Assembly (NCBI GenBank): GCA_017421045.1
Contig: JAFQMC010000024.1
Coordinates: 1-51,166, forward strand
Source: Clostridia bacterium
GTDB taxonomy: Bacteria > Bacillota > Clostridia > Oscillospirales > Acutalibacteraceae
Length of the DNA stretch: 51,166 nucleotides
Direction of reading: 5' to 3'
The notes below the pieces were generated by a model. That model ran no database searches. It saw only the letters and a list, made by a program, of their open reading frames with translations, and had not been told where the DNA came from. The stretch's first letter is position 1, and each line of letters begins with the position of its first letter. Position numbers and translations under genes: made by a program. Shown here in pieces: positions 1-7,067 of this stretch.

Positions 1-215
1 CTGGTGCACCAGTTGTCACGCCAGTGGCACAGCTGGGCAGCTATGTGCGGATCGGATAAACGCTGAAAGCATCTAAGCGTGAAGCCGGCTCCAAGATAAG
101 ATATCCCATAGCGTAGGCTAGTAAGACCCCTTGAAGACTACAAGGTAGATAGGCTGCATGTGTAAGCACGGTAACGTGTTTAGCTTGGCAGTACTAATAG
201 GTCGAGGGCTTGACC
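1..215 (+). rRNA. 23S ribosomal RNA, 3' end (partial)
   Basis: The conserved end of domain VI of 23S rRNA is recognisable, running to the GGTCGAGGGCTTGACC end near position 215. The 5' part lies outside the window. The gene is followed by tRNA genes rather than directly by 5S. Confidence 0.95.
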
Positions 216-310
216 ATAAGTTTTTGGAAAAGCGAATATCTTTTACATCGCAAAGATTGGTTTTTATTCGGTTTTGAGGGTGCAAAAATACTGTGGTAGC
301 GCCAAAAAAC

Positions 311-386
311 GCACCATTAGCTCAGTTGGTAGAGCACCTGACTCTTAATCAGGGTGTCCCGGGTTCGAATCCCTGATGGTGCACCA
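311..386 (+). tRNA. tRNA-Lys (anticodon CTT)
   Basis: A full cloverleaf is visible. The acceptor arms GCACCAT and ATGGTGC pair, the T loop contains GGTTCGAATCC, the anticodon loop is CTCTTAA, and CCA is encoded at 384-386. It lies about 95 nt after the 23S end, inside the rRNA operon. Confidence 0.95.
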
Positions 387-438
387 AGCAGAAGCGAGGT
401 TAGGAGTCGCAAAAGCCTGACCTCGAAAAGCAAAAAGC

Positions 439-513
439 GGCTCGTTGGTCAAGCGGTTAAGACACCGGCCTCTCACGCCGGTAACACGGGTTCGATTCCC
501 GTACGAGTCACCA
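439..513 (+). tRNA. tRNA-Glu (anticodon CTC)
   Basis: The acceptor arms GGCTCGT and ACGAGTC pair with one G-T. The anticodon loop CTCTCAC sits on a CCGGC/GCCGG stem, and CCA is encoded. It is the second tRNA between 23S and 5S. CTC is the less common Glu isoacceptor anticodon. Confidence 0.93.
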
Positions 514-577
514 AAAGTAGTGCAAAAAGTTTTGAATGAAAAGTTTGAAAAAGTTGAGAAAAAATTAAAATAAAGTA

Positions 578-606
578 TTGCAATTTAAGTAAAGTTGTGA
601 TATGAT
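578..606 (+). promoter_or_regulatory. Promoter directly upstream of 5S rRNA
   Basis: TTGCAA at 578-583, a 17 nt spacer and TATGAT at 601-606 form a good sigma-A promoter. It would start transcription near 613, about 10 nt before the 5S gene. 5S plus tRNA-Asn may therefore be transcribed separately from 16S-23S. Confidence 0.6.
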
Positions 607-622
607 AAATAAAGGAAGAATA

Positions 623-739
<117 letters not shown>

Positions 740-746
740 TATATAT

Positions 747-822
747 TCCTCCATAGCTCAGTCGGTAGAGCACTCGGCTGTTAACCGAGTTGTCGTTGGT
801 TCGAGTCCAACTGGGGGAGCCA
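747..822 (+). tRNA. tRNA-Asn (anticodon GTT)
   Basis: The acceptor arms TCCTCCA and TGGGGGA pair with one T-G. The anticodon loop is CTGTTAA on a CTCGG/CCGAG stem, the T loop has GGTTCGAGTCC, and CCA is encoded. It follows 5S by 7 nt and ends the rRNA operon. Confidence 0.95.
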
Positions 823-826
823 CAGA

Positions 827-856
827 GAACACATCCATTTGGATGTGTTCTTTTTT
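827..856 (+). terminator. rRNA operon terminator
   Basis: A perfect 10 bp stem (GAACACATCC/GGATGTGTTC) with an ATTT loop is followed by six T. It begins five bases after the tRNA-Asn CCA end. Confidence 0.93.
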
Positions 857-1211
857 ATTTATTTTTGTTTTTCTATATATTAGCTGAGTTTAGATTATAT
901 GACTAAGACATTGAAGAACTGTGCATAGGCGTTGAGTCATATTGTTTGAATTTGTCTATGCGTGTAGGTAAAAGGGGCTTTATGTTTCTTTGTTCTTTAA
1001 TTATATATACGCAAATTGAATCTGTTATTATTCTTACTTAAATGTCTATGTGAATCCTTTTGCTTTTTGCATTATGTATCTGCATTTCATCATAGTTTTT
1101 ATGTCTTTCATCATCCTTTTTTTACCTCTTGCATAGAATCCTGAGACTAATTTTCGTTTGCAAGCTATAATGTAAACAGTTTCAATACTAAAAAATAATA
1201 AAGGTGATTCT
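857..1211 (+). other. AT-rich intergenic region with a promoter for the amide hydrolase
   Basis: I see no gene here. A TATAAT box lies at 1166-1171, about 40 nt before the start codon, without a clear -35. A long-looped inverted repeat (TATGACT at 898-904, AGTCATA at 945-951) is present but too weak to call an RNA. Confidence 0.4.
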
Positions 1212-2276
1212 ATGAAAAAGAAAAATTCTAAAGTGAAGAAAGTAATTCTTATTGCATTGTCCTTGGTGTTACTGACAATATTAGTTAACTCGATAATTGC
1301 GGTGGCTGTGTTCGGCGATAAGATAGCCAATGCTATGAGTGTCAAAAAGCTTCAGGAGAGACTTTACTATATTGACATTAACGGTGACTGTGGCTTTGAG
1401 AATTATCTCAGTCTCGGAGGAGCAGAGTCTGAAGCAGAGCTTGCTCAGTATATAATTTCTTATCTTTCCGGGGGATTTTATGAACCTGAGGTTGAGGGAG
1501 AAGTTCTTGATTTTGGATGCAGTACTCTGACAGTTGAAAGTTCTGCCGATGAGATTCTGATGGGTAGGAACTTTGATTGGGAGGGAACTGAGGGAAGCGC
1601 TATGATTGTTCACAGTACTCCGGATGATGGATATGAGTCCTACTCTACAACATGGCTGGATTTTCTTGGCTTTGGTGAGAAGTGGTTGCCGGAAGGGTTT
1701 GTGAATCAATATATGTCTCTTGCTACTTTTTATGCTCCCCTTGACGGCATCAATGAAAAGGGACTCTGTGTTGCAGATCTGGTAGCAGGCGACAAAGCTC
1801 ACACAAATCAGGACACAACGAAAACAGACCTTACAACAACTACTGCAATAAGACTTTTACTTAATGAAGCTGCTACAGTGGAAGAGGCGGTTCAGCTACT
1901 CAGTGAGTACGATATGAATTCTTCTATCAACACATCACACCACCTTGCAATCAGTGATGCAACAGGTCGCTCAGTGGTAGTTGAGTATGTGGATAATGAA
2001 ATGATAGTCACAGATACCCCTGCTGTAACTAACCATTATCTTTCTCAGGGAGAAAAATACGGTGTAGGTAACGAAGAATCTCATAATAGATTTGATAAGC
2101 TCATTGATATGAGTTCCGATATTTTTGATTCGGAGGATATGGCGGATTGTATGGAGAGTGTATCATATCCTATGGAGACACAGTGGAGTATTGTATATAA
2201 CCTTGACAGCAGGTCTCTTGATTTTTACTGGCAGAGAGATTTTAGTAAACCTCTGAACTTTTCAATATCAAAGTAA
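1212..2276 (+). CDS. Membrane-anchored linear amide C-N hydrolase (choloylglycine hydrolase / penicillin V acylase-like Ntn hydrolase)
   Basis: This 354-residue protein has a basic N-terminus and one membrane segment (about residues 10-34), then an Ntn-hydrolase domain that should cleave a linear amide such as an N-acyl amino acid, bile salt or penicillin V. The likely nucleophile is Cys103 in DFGCS. GRNFDW follows with Arg119 and Asp122, at +16 and +19 from the Cys, the spacing known for bile salt hydrolase. Further family-like stretches are HHLAISDATG, VTNHYLS and SHNRFD. A ribosome site AAAGGTG precedes the ATG. In this family the Cys becomes N-terminal after removal of a leader, so about 102 residues including the anchor would have to be cut off if it matures the usual way. 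The substrate cannot be told from sequence. Confidence 0.78.
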   Translation: MKKKNSKVKKVILIALSLVLLTILVNSIIAVAVFGDKIANAMSVKKLQERLYYIDINGDCGFENYLSLGGAESEAELAQYIISYLSGGFYEPEVEGEVLDFGCSTLTVESSADEILMGRNFDWEGTEGSAMIVHSTPDDGYESYSTTWLDFLGFGEKWLPEGFVNQYMSLATFYAPLDGINEKGLCVADLVAGDKAHTNQDTTKTDLTTTTAIRLLLNEAATVEEAVQLLSEYDMNSSINTSHHLAISDATGRSVVVEYVDNEMIVTDTPAVTNHYLSQGEKYGVGNEESHNRFDKLIDMSSDIFDSEDMADCMESVSYPMETQWSIVYNLDSRSLDFYWQRDFSKPLNFSISK

Positions 2277-2316
2277 GATTTTTAAGTTACCCTGTATAAA
2301 GAAAGGAGAGTGAGTT

Positions 2317-2508
2317 GTGATGAATAGAATAAAAAACATGATTGTTCTGATTTTTAAAGCAGTTGCTCTTGCTATGGGTGTGGCGGTTGTGGCACTTCTT
2401 GTAATGAAATCTGCAAGTACTGACTCATACCTGATGATGCTTGGTATAGGTCTCAGTTGTGCTTCGATAGTTGCGCTCATGGATAAGTCAAAGCATAAAG
2501 ACGATTAG
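2317..2508 (+). CDS. Small two-helix membrane protein, unknown function
   Basis: The product has 62-63 residues with two hydrophobic segments (about 8-28 and 36-54) and a charged tail ending KSKHKDD. AAAGGAG at 2302-2308 suits either GTG at 2317 (8 nt) or the adjacent ATG at 2320 (11 nt). It starts 40 bp after the amide hydrolase and is probably cotranscribed with it. I recognise no family. Confidence 0.6.
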   Translation: MMNRIKNMIVLIFKAVALAMGVAVVALLVMKSASTDSYLMMLGIGLSCASIVALMDKSKHKDD

Positions 2509-2546
2509 ACTCGCAATTGTTTTTTTGCTTATTGTAATGAAAAATC

Positions 2547-2577
2547 CACCTTTTGAAATAAAATGTGACAAATGGTG
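2547..2577 (+). promoter_or_regulatory. Inverted repeat across the LytTR gene promoter (candidate operator)
   Basis: Arms CACCTTTTG (2547-2555) and CAAATGGTG (2569-2577) match at 8 of 9 positions as an inverted repeat with centres 22 bp apart, about two helical turns. The right arm overlaps the -35 at 2565-2570. Binding by the LytTR protein is an inference. Confidence 0.4.
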
Positions 2578-2593
2578 CTTGAGGATGTATAAT
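2565..2593 (+). promoter_or_regulatory. Promoter of the LytTR-DUF3021 operon
   Basis: GTGACA at 2565-2570, a 17 nt spacer and TATAAT at 2588-2593. The predicted start near 2600 leaves a leader of about 25 nt that carries the ribosome site. Confidence 0.65.
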
Positions 2594-2624
2594 TGAATCA
2601 GAAAAAACGAAAAGAGGGATTTTG

Positions 2625-3062
2625 GTGAAAATCATACTGGAGCCTCAGAATTCAGAGGAAACAGAAGTTATAATAAAAGGTAATATCAATTCACCTGATG
2701 TTGAGGCATTGCTGAATTTTATGAAATCAAAATCAAGCAGCAGCCGACTTATACTATTCAAGGAAGATGAGCAGTTTCTGGTAGATGCACAGGAGGTTGT
2801 TTATCTTGAAGCCTGTGACGGCAGAATTTCAGCTGTCACCGTAAACGGAACTTTTTATGCAAAGCAGAAGCTATATGAGATTAAAGAAATATTGTCAGCA
2901 CTTTCGTTTGCGCAAATCAGCAAGGGCGTAATTGTTAACATAGATTTTGTGAAGTCTGTCCAGGCGGAATTCAGTGGTAATTACACGCTGAGGCTTAAAG
3001 ACAGAAAAGAGATACTTACAATTTCGAGAAAGTATTTTAAAGAATTCAAAAGTAAGATTTAA
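2625..3062 (+). CDS. LytTR-domain transcriptional regulator
   Basis: This protein of about 145 residues has a LytTR DNA-binding domain (about residues 50-145) and no receiver domain. Recognisable family pieces are the strand with VVYLEACDGR, the FAQISKGVIVNID stretch and the TISRKYFKEFK ending. GAGGG at 2614-2618 lies 6 nt before GTG 2625 and only 3 nt before the in-frame TTG 2622, so GTG is preferred. It is followed by a DUF3021 membrane protein 13 bp downstream, a standard pairing in Firmicutes. LytTR regulators with a membrane inhibitor (HdrRM and BrsRM in streptococci) work this way, so the protein probably activates its own promoter and others unless held by its partner. Confidence 0.85.
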   Translation: MKIILEPQNSEETEVIIKGNINSPDVEALLNFMKSKSSSSRLILFKEDEQFLVDAQEVVYLEACDGRISAVTVNGTFYAKQKLYEIKEILSALSFAQISKGVIVNIDFVKSVQAEFSGNYTLRLKDRKEILTISRKYFKEFKSKI

Positions 3063-3075
3063 GGAGAAGATAAAC

Positions 3076-3477
3076 ATGAAGATAAAAGATATAGTTCTTG
3101 CCTGTATTTCAGGTATCGGCATCGGAATGCCTGTTACAATTATTTGTATGACACTAATCGGTGGATTCAACGATGTTATCAAGGAGTTTTTAGTGTGGCT
3201 TGTGGCGTCGGCGCTTTTCGGTGTACTCAGCATATTTTTTAAGTCATCAAAGCTTAGTCTTCCACTTGTTACAGCGATCCACTGTGTGGGCTGTCTTTTA
3301 ATCACGTGCGGGGCCTGTGCTATAATCGGATATGCTGACAGTTTCTTTGGAATTCTGTTGTCAGTGCTTCCTGTATTTGTTATTGTTTATGCGGTTATTT
3401 ATATTATCACACTGCTGTATGCCAGAAAAGAAGCAAAAAAAATAAACGAAGCTTTAAATGGCAACAAGACAGAATGA
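3076..3477 (+). CDS. DUF3021 family membrane protein, partner of the LytTR regulator
   Basis: The product has 133 residues with four predicted membrane helices (about 5-25, 40-55, 65-85 and 95-115) and a short basic cytoplasmic tail (ARKEAKKINEALNGNKTE). The four-helix layout, size and position right after a LytTR gene fit DUF3021. It starts behind AAGGAGA, 13 bp after the regulator. By analogy with LytTR regulatory systems it would hold the regulator inactive at the membrane until a signal arrives; the signal is unknown. A terminator follows. Confidence 0.8.
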   Translation: MKIKDIVLACISGIGIGMPVTIICMTLIGGFNDVIKEFLVWLVASALFGVLSIFFKSSKLSLPLVTAIHCVGCLLITCGACAIIGYADSFFGILLSVLPVFVIVYAVIYIITLLYARKEAKKINEALNGNKTE

Positions 3478-3501
3478 GAAAAACTAATATATTAATTATT
3501 A

Positions 3502-3537
3502 ATTCCCGAAGTTTTTATAATTTCGGGAATATTTTTT
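3502..3537 (+). terminator. Terminator of the LytTR-DUF3021 operon
   Basis: ATTCCCGAA and TTTCGGGAAT pair around an AT-rich loop, followed by ATTTTTT. Confidence 0.85.
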
Positions 3538-3547
3538 GCGACTCAAG

Positions 3548-3576
3548 TTGACATCGGGCATTGTATGATATAAAAT
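3548..3576 (+). promoter_or_regulatory. Promoter of the anion permease gene
   Basis: TTGACA at 3548-3553, a 17 nt spacer and TAAAAT at 3571-3576. Transcription would begin near 3583. This excludes the in-frame ATG at 3575, which overlaps the -10 box. Confidence 0.75.
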
Positions 3577-3634
3577 GTTCAGGTATGCGTGTGTCGGAAT
3601 TTCAGAGAATATCTACAATAAAGAGGTGAGTGTT

Positions 3635-4804
3635 TTGAGTACAAAGACGGTTGCAAAGAAGCTCCTTCGTGCGCCGGGGGTACGAATTCTTCGGGATTTC
3701 ATTGAGTTTGTTAAGAAGAATGCGGTCATGTGTATAGCTTTTGCGGCGGCTTCTGTAACAACCATATTTGTCCCGGTTGATAAAGAGTATCTGGGATATT
3801 TTGATTTCAAGACGCTCACGTGTCTGTTTTGTGTTTTAGCTGTTGTATGTGCGCTTAAAAACATCCGTTTCTTTTATACCATAGCTGAGAAAATTGTCAT
3901 CTGTTTCAAAAACGCCAGGATGTGCGTGCTTGCACTGGTCTACATAACCTTTCTCGGTTCAATGCTCATTGCAAACGATATGGCACTGCTTACATTCCTG
4001 CCTCTGGGATATTTTGTTTTGTCTGCAACGGATAAGAGAAAATATATGGCAGTGACCTTTATTCTGCAGAATATAGCAGCAAATTTAGGAGGTATGCTGA
4101 CACCTTTTGGCAATCCTCAGAATCTGTATTTGTACAGCAAGTTCAGTATTCCCAATATGGAGTTCATAGAGATAATGCTCACACCATTTCTGATTTCGGT
4201 TGTGCTGATCACTCTTTGTTGCATTATTTTTGTGAAGCCTGAACCGCTTGAGATAGAAAGCAGTAACAAAAAGCTTCCGCTCGGTAGAACGATACTATAT
4301 CTCTGCCTTTTTGCATTGTCTATTGCCATCGTTTTTCGTGGGATTCCTTACTGGATAGGCCTTGTGGTTATACCTTTGGTGCTTCTCTTTGCTGATAGGG
4401 ATGCTCTCAAAAAGGTGGATTATCCTCTGCTTCTGACCTTTGTTTTTTTCTTTGTATTTGCAGGGAACATGGCGCGGATAGAGCTGGTAAGAGATGTGTT
4501 CTCGTATCTTATGGATAAGAGTACATTGCTGTTCAGCGTGCTGTCCTGCCAGATTATCAGCAACGTTCCCTCTGCGATTCTGTTGTCGCAGTTTACCGAC
4601 AACTACAGAGAGCTGCTGCTGGGAGTCAACATCGGCGGTGTGGGCACACTGATTGCTTCTTTGGCAAGTCTCATAACCTTCCGCGAGTACACAAGGCATA
4701 ATCCTGATAAAACCTCAAAGTATATCAAGCAGTTTTCTGCTTTCAACTTCGCCTTTCTGATTATCCTTACATCAGCGATGCTTGTGATAACTGCAGTTGC
4801 GTAG
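3635..4804 (+). CDS. CitMHS/ArsB-type anion permease (SLC13-like)
   Basis: This polytopic membrane protein has 389 residues and about 10 helices. The family is recognised from IANDMALLTFLPL and from GGMLTPFGNPQNLYLY, the paired substrate-loop motifs of divalent-anion, arsenite and Na+/H+ antiporter-type permeases; ISNVPSAILLSQF is the second repeat. The substrate could be a dicarboxylate, citrate or another anion; sequence alone does not decide. The chosen start is TTG 3635, 6 nt after GAGGTG at 3623-3628. An in-frame ATG at 3575 would add 20 residues but lies within the promoter. It stands alone after a terminator. Confidence 0.8.
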   Translation: MSTKTVAKKLLRAPGVRILRDFIEFVKKNAVMCIAFAAASVTTIFVPVDKEYLGYFDFKTLTCLFCVLAVVCALKNIRFFYTIAEKIVICFKNARMCVLALVYITFLGSMLIANDMALLTFLPLGYFVLSATDKRKYMAVTFILQNIAANLGGMLTPFGNPQNLYLYSKFSIPNMEFIEIMLTPFLISVVLITLCCIIFVKPEPLEIESSNKKLPLGRTILYLCLFALSIAIVFRGIPYWIGLVVIPLVLLFADRDALKKVDYPLLLTFVFFFVFAGNMARIELVRDVFSYLMDKSTLLFSVLSCQIISNVPSAILLSQFTDNYRELLLGVNIGGVGTLIASLASLITFREYTRHNPDKTSKYIKQFSAFNFAFLIILTSAMLVITAVA

Positions 4805-4854
4805 TTTCACGGGTTCAAAAGACATAAAAAATTCATAAATGTTTTAATTACTCG

Positions 4855-4902
4855 ATGAGCAACGGAGGAATGAATATCATTAACTTAAAATGTTGTTGCT
4901 GA
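4855..4902 (+). CDS. Possible 15-codon ORF ending Cys-Cys-Cys
   Basis: The frame from ATG 4855 reads MSNGGMNIINLKCCC and stops at TGA 4900-4902. An inner ATG at 4870 gives ten residues. GGAGG at 4864-4868 is too close to the inner ATG (1 nt) and lies after the first one, so translation is doubtful. Three terminal Cys codons followed by a hairpin (4931-4960) resemble a leader-peptide layout, but nothing cysteine-related is next to it. It may be chance. Confidence 0.2.
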   Translation: MSNGGMNIINLKCCC

Positions 4903-4930
4903 AAAATTAGTTAATTTGCATATTTTTACT

Positions 4931-4965
4931 GAAGCTTTACTATATATTTAGTGGAGCTTCTATTT
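4931..4965 (+). terminator. Terminator-like hairpin after the permease region
   Basis: A 12 bp stem (4931-4942 with 4949-4960) contains two G-T pairs and is followed by a weak T run (TATTTG). It is the only candidate terminator for the permease transcript. Confidence 0.5.
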
Positions 4966-4994
4966 GTTCAAATTATTGTGTTACAAAACTGTAA

Positions 4995-5023
4995 TTGACA
5001 AATATTATGAAGTATTTTATAAT
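4995..5023 (+). promoter_or_regulatory. Perfect consensus promoter for the small membrane protein
   Basis: TTGACA at 4995-5000, exactly 17 nt, then TATAAT at 5018-5023. All twelve consensus bases match, suggesting strong expression of an 81-residue protein. Confidence 0.85.
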
Positions 5024-5050
5024 AATAACAAATAAAAAGGAGGAATTAGT

Positions 5051-5296
5051 ATGAATAAAACAACATTTGGTATTCTTACAATCTTATTCAATTCAGTCGG
5101 TGTTCCCTGCTTCATTCAGGGCCAGGTTAAGACAGGTATCCTGAGAATCGTTCTTGGTGTAGTTACATGTGGTGTTCTCGGCATCGTTAATGAAATCAAG
5201 GGCATCATCCTGGGCATTCAGGTTCTCAAGATGACAGAGGAAGAGTTCAAGAATAAGCTCGGTACCATCGACAGCGGTATCCCCTCTATGCAGTAA
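5051..5296 (+). CDS. Small TM2-like membrane protein, function unknown
   Basis: The product has 81 residues with two hydrophobic stretches (about 6-22 and 28-58) joined by GQVKTG, and a soluble acidic-basic tail (EEEFKNKL). The layout resembles small TM2-domain proteins, but the diagnostic motif is not clear. It has a perfect promoter, an AAGGAGG ribosome site 7 nt upstream and its own terminator, so it is a well-expressed single-gene unit. Codons are those of highly expressed genes in the window (many C-ending). Confidence 0.7.
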   Translation: MNKTTFGILTILFNSVGVPCFIQGQVKTGILRIVLGVVTCGVLGIVNEIKGIILGIQVLKMTEEEFKNKLGTIDSGIPSMQ

Positions 5297-5315
5297 TCTG
5301 ATACATAGTATCAAG

Positions 5316-5344
5316 GCTTCCGTGTTCTGCACGGAAGCTTTTTT
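5316..5344 (+). terminator. Terminator of the 81-residue protein gene
   Basis: GCTTCCGTG and CACGGAAGC form a perfect 9 bp stem with a five-base loop, followed by six T. Confidence 0.92.
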
Positions 5345-5378
5345 GTATATATTGGCTTTTTTATATGCGCGGGAGCGA

Positions 5379-5407
5379 TTGACGGAGAAGTGTTTATTTG
5401 ATACAAT
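5379..5407 (+). promoter_or_regulatory. Promoter of the SNF symporter gene
   Basis: TTGACG at 5379-5384, a 17 nt spacer and TACAAT at 5402-5407, about 30 nt before the start codon. Confidence 0.75.
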
Positions 5408-5438
5408 CATTGTGTTAAAAAAGAGATTGGAGAAGTGT

Positions 5439-6836
5439 ATGGAAAGAGAAAGACTTGGCAGCCGACTTGGTTTTATTATGCTCAGCGCAGGCTGTGCCAT
5501 CGGTGTTGGTAATGTGTGGAAGTTTCCGTGGATGGCAGGACAGCACGGCGGCGGAGCTTTTGTACTGATATATATGATATTTCTTTTTCTCCTTGGCTTG
5601 CCTGTTATGGTGATGGAGTTTTCTCTCGGAAGAGCCAGTCAGGCGAGTCCTGTGATGTTATATCAGAAACTGGAAAAACCCGGTCAGAAGTGGCATATCC
5701 ACGGATATATAACAGTGATCGCAAACTTCTTGCTTGTAATGTTTTATACCTCGGTTACAGGTTGGATACTGCATTATTTCGTGAGTTTTCTGTCAGGGAA
5801 GATGACAGGAATCACAGACGAGGCATCAGCACAACTTTTTGATACTATGCTTTCAAGTCCTCAAATAACCGTTGGATTTATGACTGTAGTCGTGGTGCTG
5901 GGTTTCCTGATTCTCAGTTTCGGACTTCAGAAGGGTGTAGAGCGGGTCACAAAGTATATGATGATTATCCTACTTGCGCTTATGGTGGTGCTTGCAATAA
6001 ACAGCTTCACTCTCCCCGGTGCCAAGGAGGGACTCACCTTCTATCTGAAGCCTGAGCTTTCAAAAATTAACGGCAGTGTTATTGTGGGAGCTATGAACCA
6101 GTCCTTTTTTACCCTGAGTCTTGGTATGGGTTCTATGGCGATATTCGGAAGCTATATCGGCAAAGAGCGTTCTCTTATGGGAGAATCTGTTAACATACTT
6201 CTTCTGGATACATTTGTAGCCGTTGTTGCAGGACTTATTATTTTTCCTGCCTGCTTTACCTTTGATGTGGAGCCTTCTTCAGGTCCTCGTCTGCTTTTTG
6301 TTGCTATGGCAAAGGTATTCAACAATATGGCAGGCGGAAGATGGTGGGGTTCGCTGTTCTTTCTGTTTATGTTCTTTGCGGCAATGTCAACGATTATCGC
6401 TGTGTTCGAGAATATTCTTGCGAGTGTGCGTGAACTCACAGGTTGGAGCAGAATAAAGGCTTGTATCATCTGTGGTGTTGCGGTGTTCATACTCTCTGTA
6501 CCGTGTGCACTTGGATTCAACGTATGGTCAGGATTTGTACCCTTTGCCGAGGGTACGTCGATTCTTGATTTAGAGGACTTCATTGTCAGCAACTGTGTTC
6601 TTCCTCTGGGAGCAATATGCTATGTTGTGTTCTGTGTTTCCAAATACGGTTGGGGATTTGATAACTTCATTGCAGAAGCAAACACAGGAAAAGGCCTGAA
6701 GCTCCGCGCTTGGATGCGTCCGTACCTTACCTATGTATTACCGGTGGTGATCGCGGTGATATTCATAATCGGAATTGCAACCTATCCCTTTGCAGACGAT
6801 TTCACGATTCTCAGCTGGGTGAAGAGTCTGTTCTGA
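5439..6836 (+). CDS. Na+-dependent neurotransmitter:sodium symporter (SNF) family transporter
   Basis: The product has 465 residues and about 11-12 helices. It opens with the hallmark of the LeuT/SNF family, SRLGFIMLSAGCAIGVGNVWKF, whose helix-1 residues bind Na+ and substrate, followed by FPWMAGQHGGGAF. Such proteins import amino acids or amines with Na+. ATG 5439 is preceded by GGAG (6 nt) and by a promoter. A longer in-frame start at 5322 is excluded because it lies inside the previous terminator. The gene stands alone, and the substrate is not predictable here. Confidence 0.92.
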   Translation: MERERLGSRLGFIMLSAGCAIGVGNVWKFPWMAGQHGGGAFVLIYMIFLFLLGLPVMVMEFSLGRASQASPVMLYQKLEKPGQKWHIHGYITVIANFLLVMFYTSVTGWILHYFVSFLSGKMTGITDEASAQLFDTMLSSPQITVGFMTVVVVLGFLILSFGLQKGVERVTKYMMIILLALMVVLAINSFTLPGAKEGLTFYLKPELSKINGSVIVGAMNQSFFTLSLGMGSMAIFGSYIGKERSLMGESVNILLLDTFVAVVAGLIIFPACFTFDVEPSSGPRLLFVAMAKVFNNMAGGRWWGSLFFLFMFFAAMSTIIAVFENILASVRELTGWSRIKACIICGVAVFILSVPCALGFNVWSGFVPFAEGTSILDLEDFIVSNCVLPLGAICYVVFCVSKYGWGFDNFIAEANTGKGLKLRAWMRPYLTYVLPVVIAVIFIIGIATYPFADDFTILSWVKSLF

Positions 6837-6883
6837 TTTTGCAGTAAGGATATTATTTCAGACTGAATAAGACAAAAAATTGA

Positions 6884-6938
6884 GACAGGCTGTTTATGTG
6901 CATTAATTGGTGCATATGGCAGTCTGTCTTTTTTTTTT
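6884..6938 (+). terminator. Terminator of the SNF symporter gene
   Basis: GACAGGCTG pairs with CAGTCTGTC, with an inner ATGTGCA/TGCATAT stem, then ten T (6929-6938). Confidence 0.9.
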
Positions 6939-7067
6939 AGCTTTTTTCTATTATGTACAATTAGATAGCACAAAACCGAACGGATTCTTTTGGTACATTT
7001 GCGAATGGCTTTTTGCCTATGGTATATAGTATAATAAAAATGAATAAAAAGCCATGGAGGTGCTTTT

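Noticed and set aside
898-962. Possible structured RNA in the gap after the rRNA operon
   Set aside because: Only a 7 bp stem with a 40 nt loop and a separate 6 bp pair are seen; too weak and no downstream gene link.
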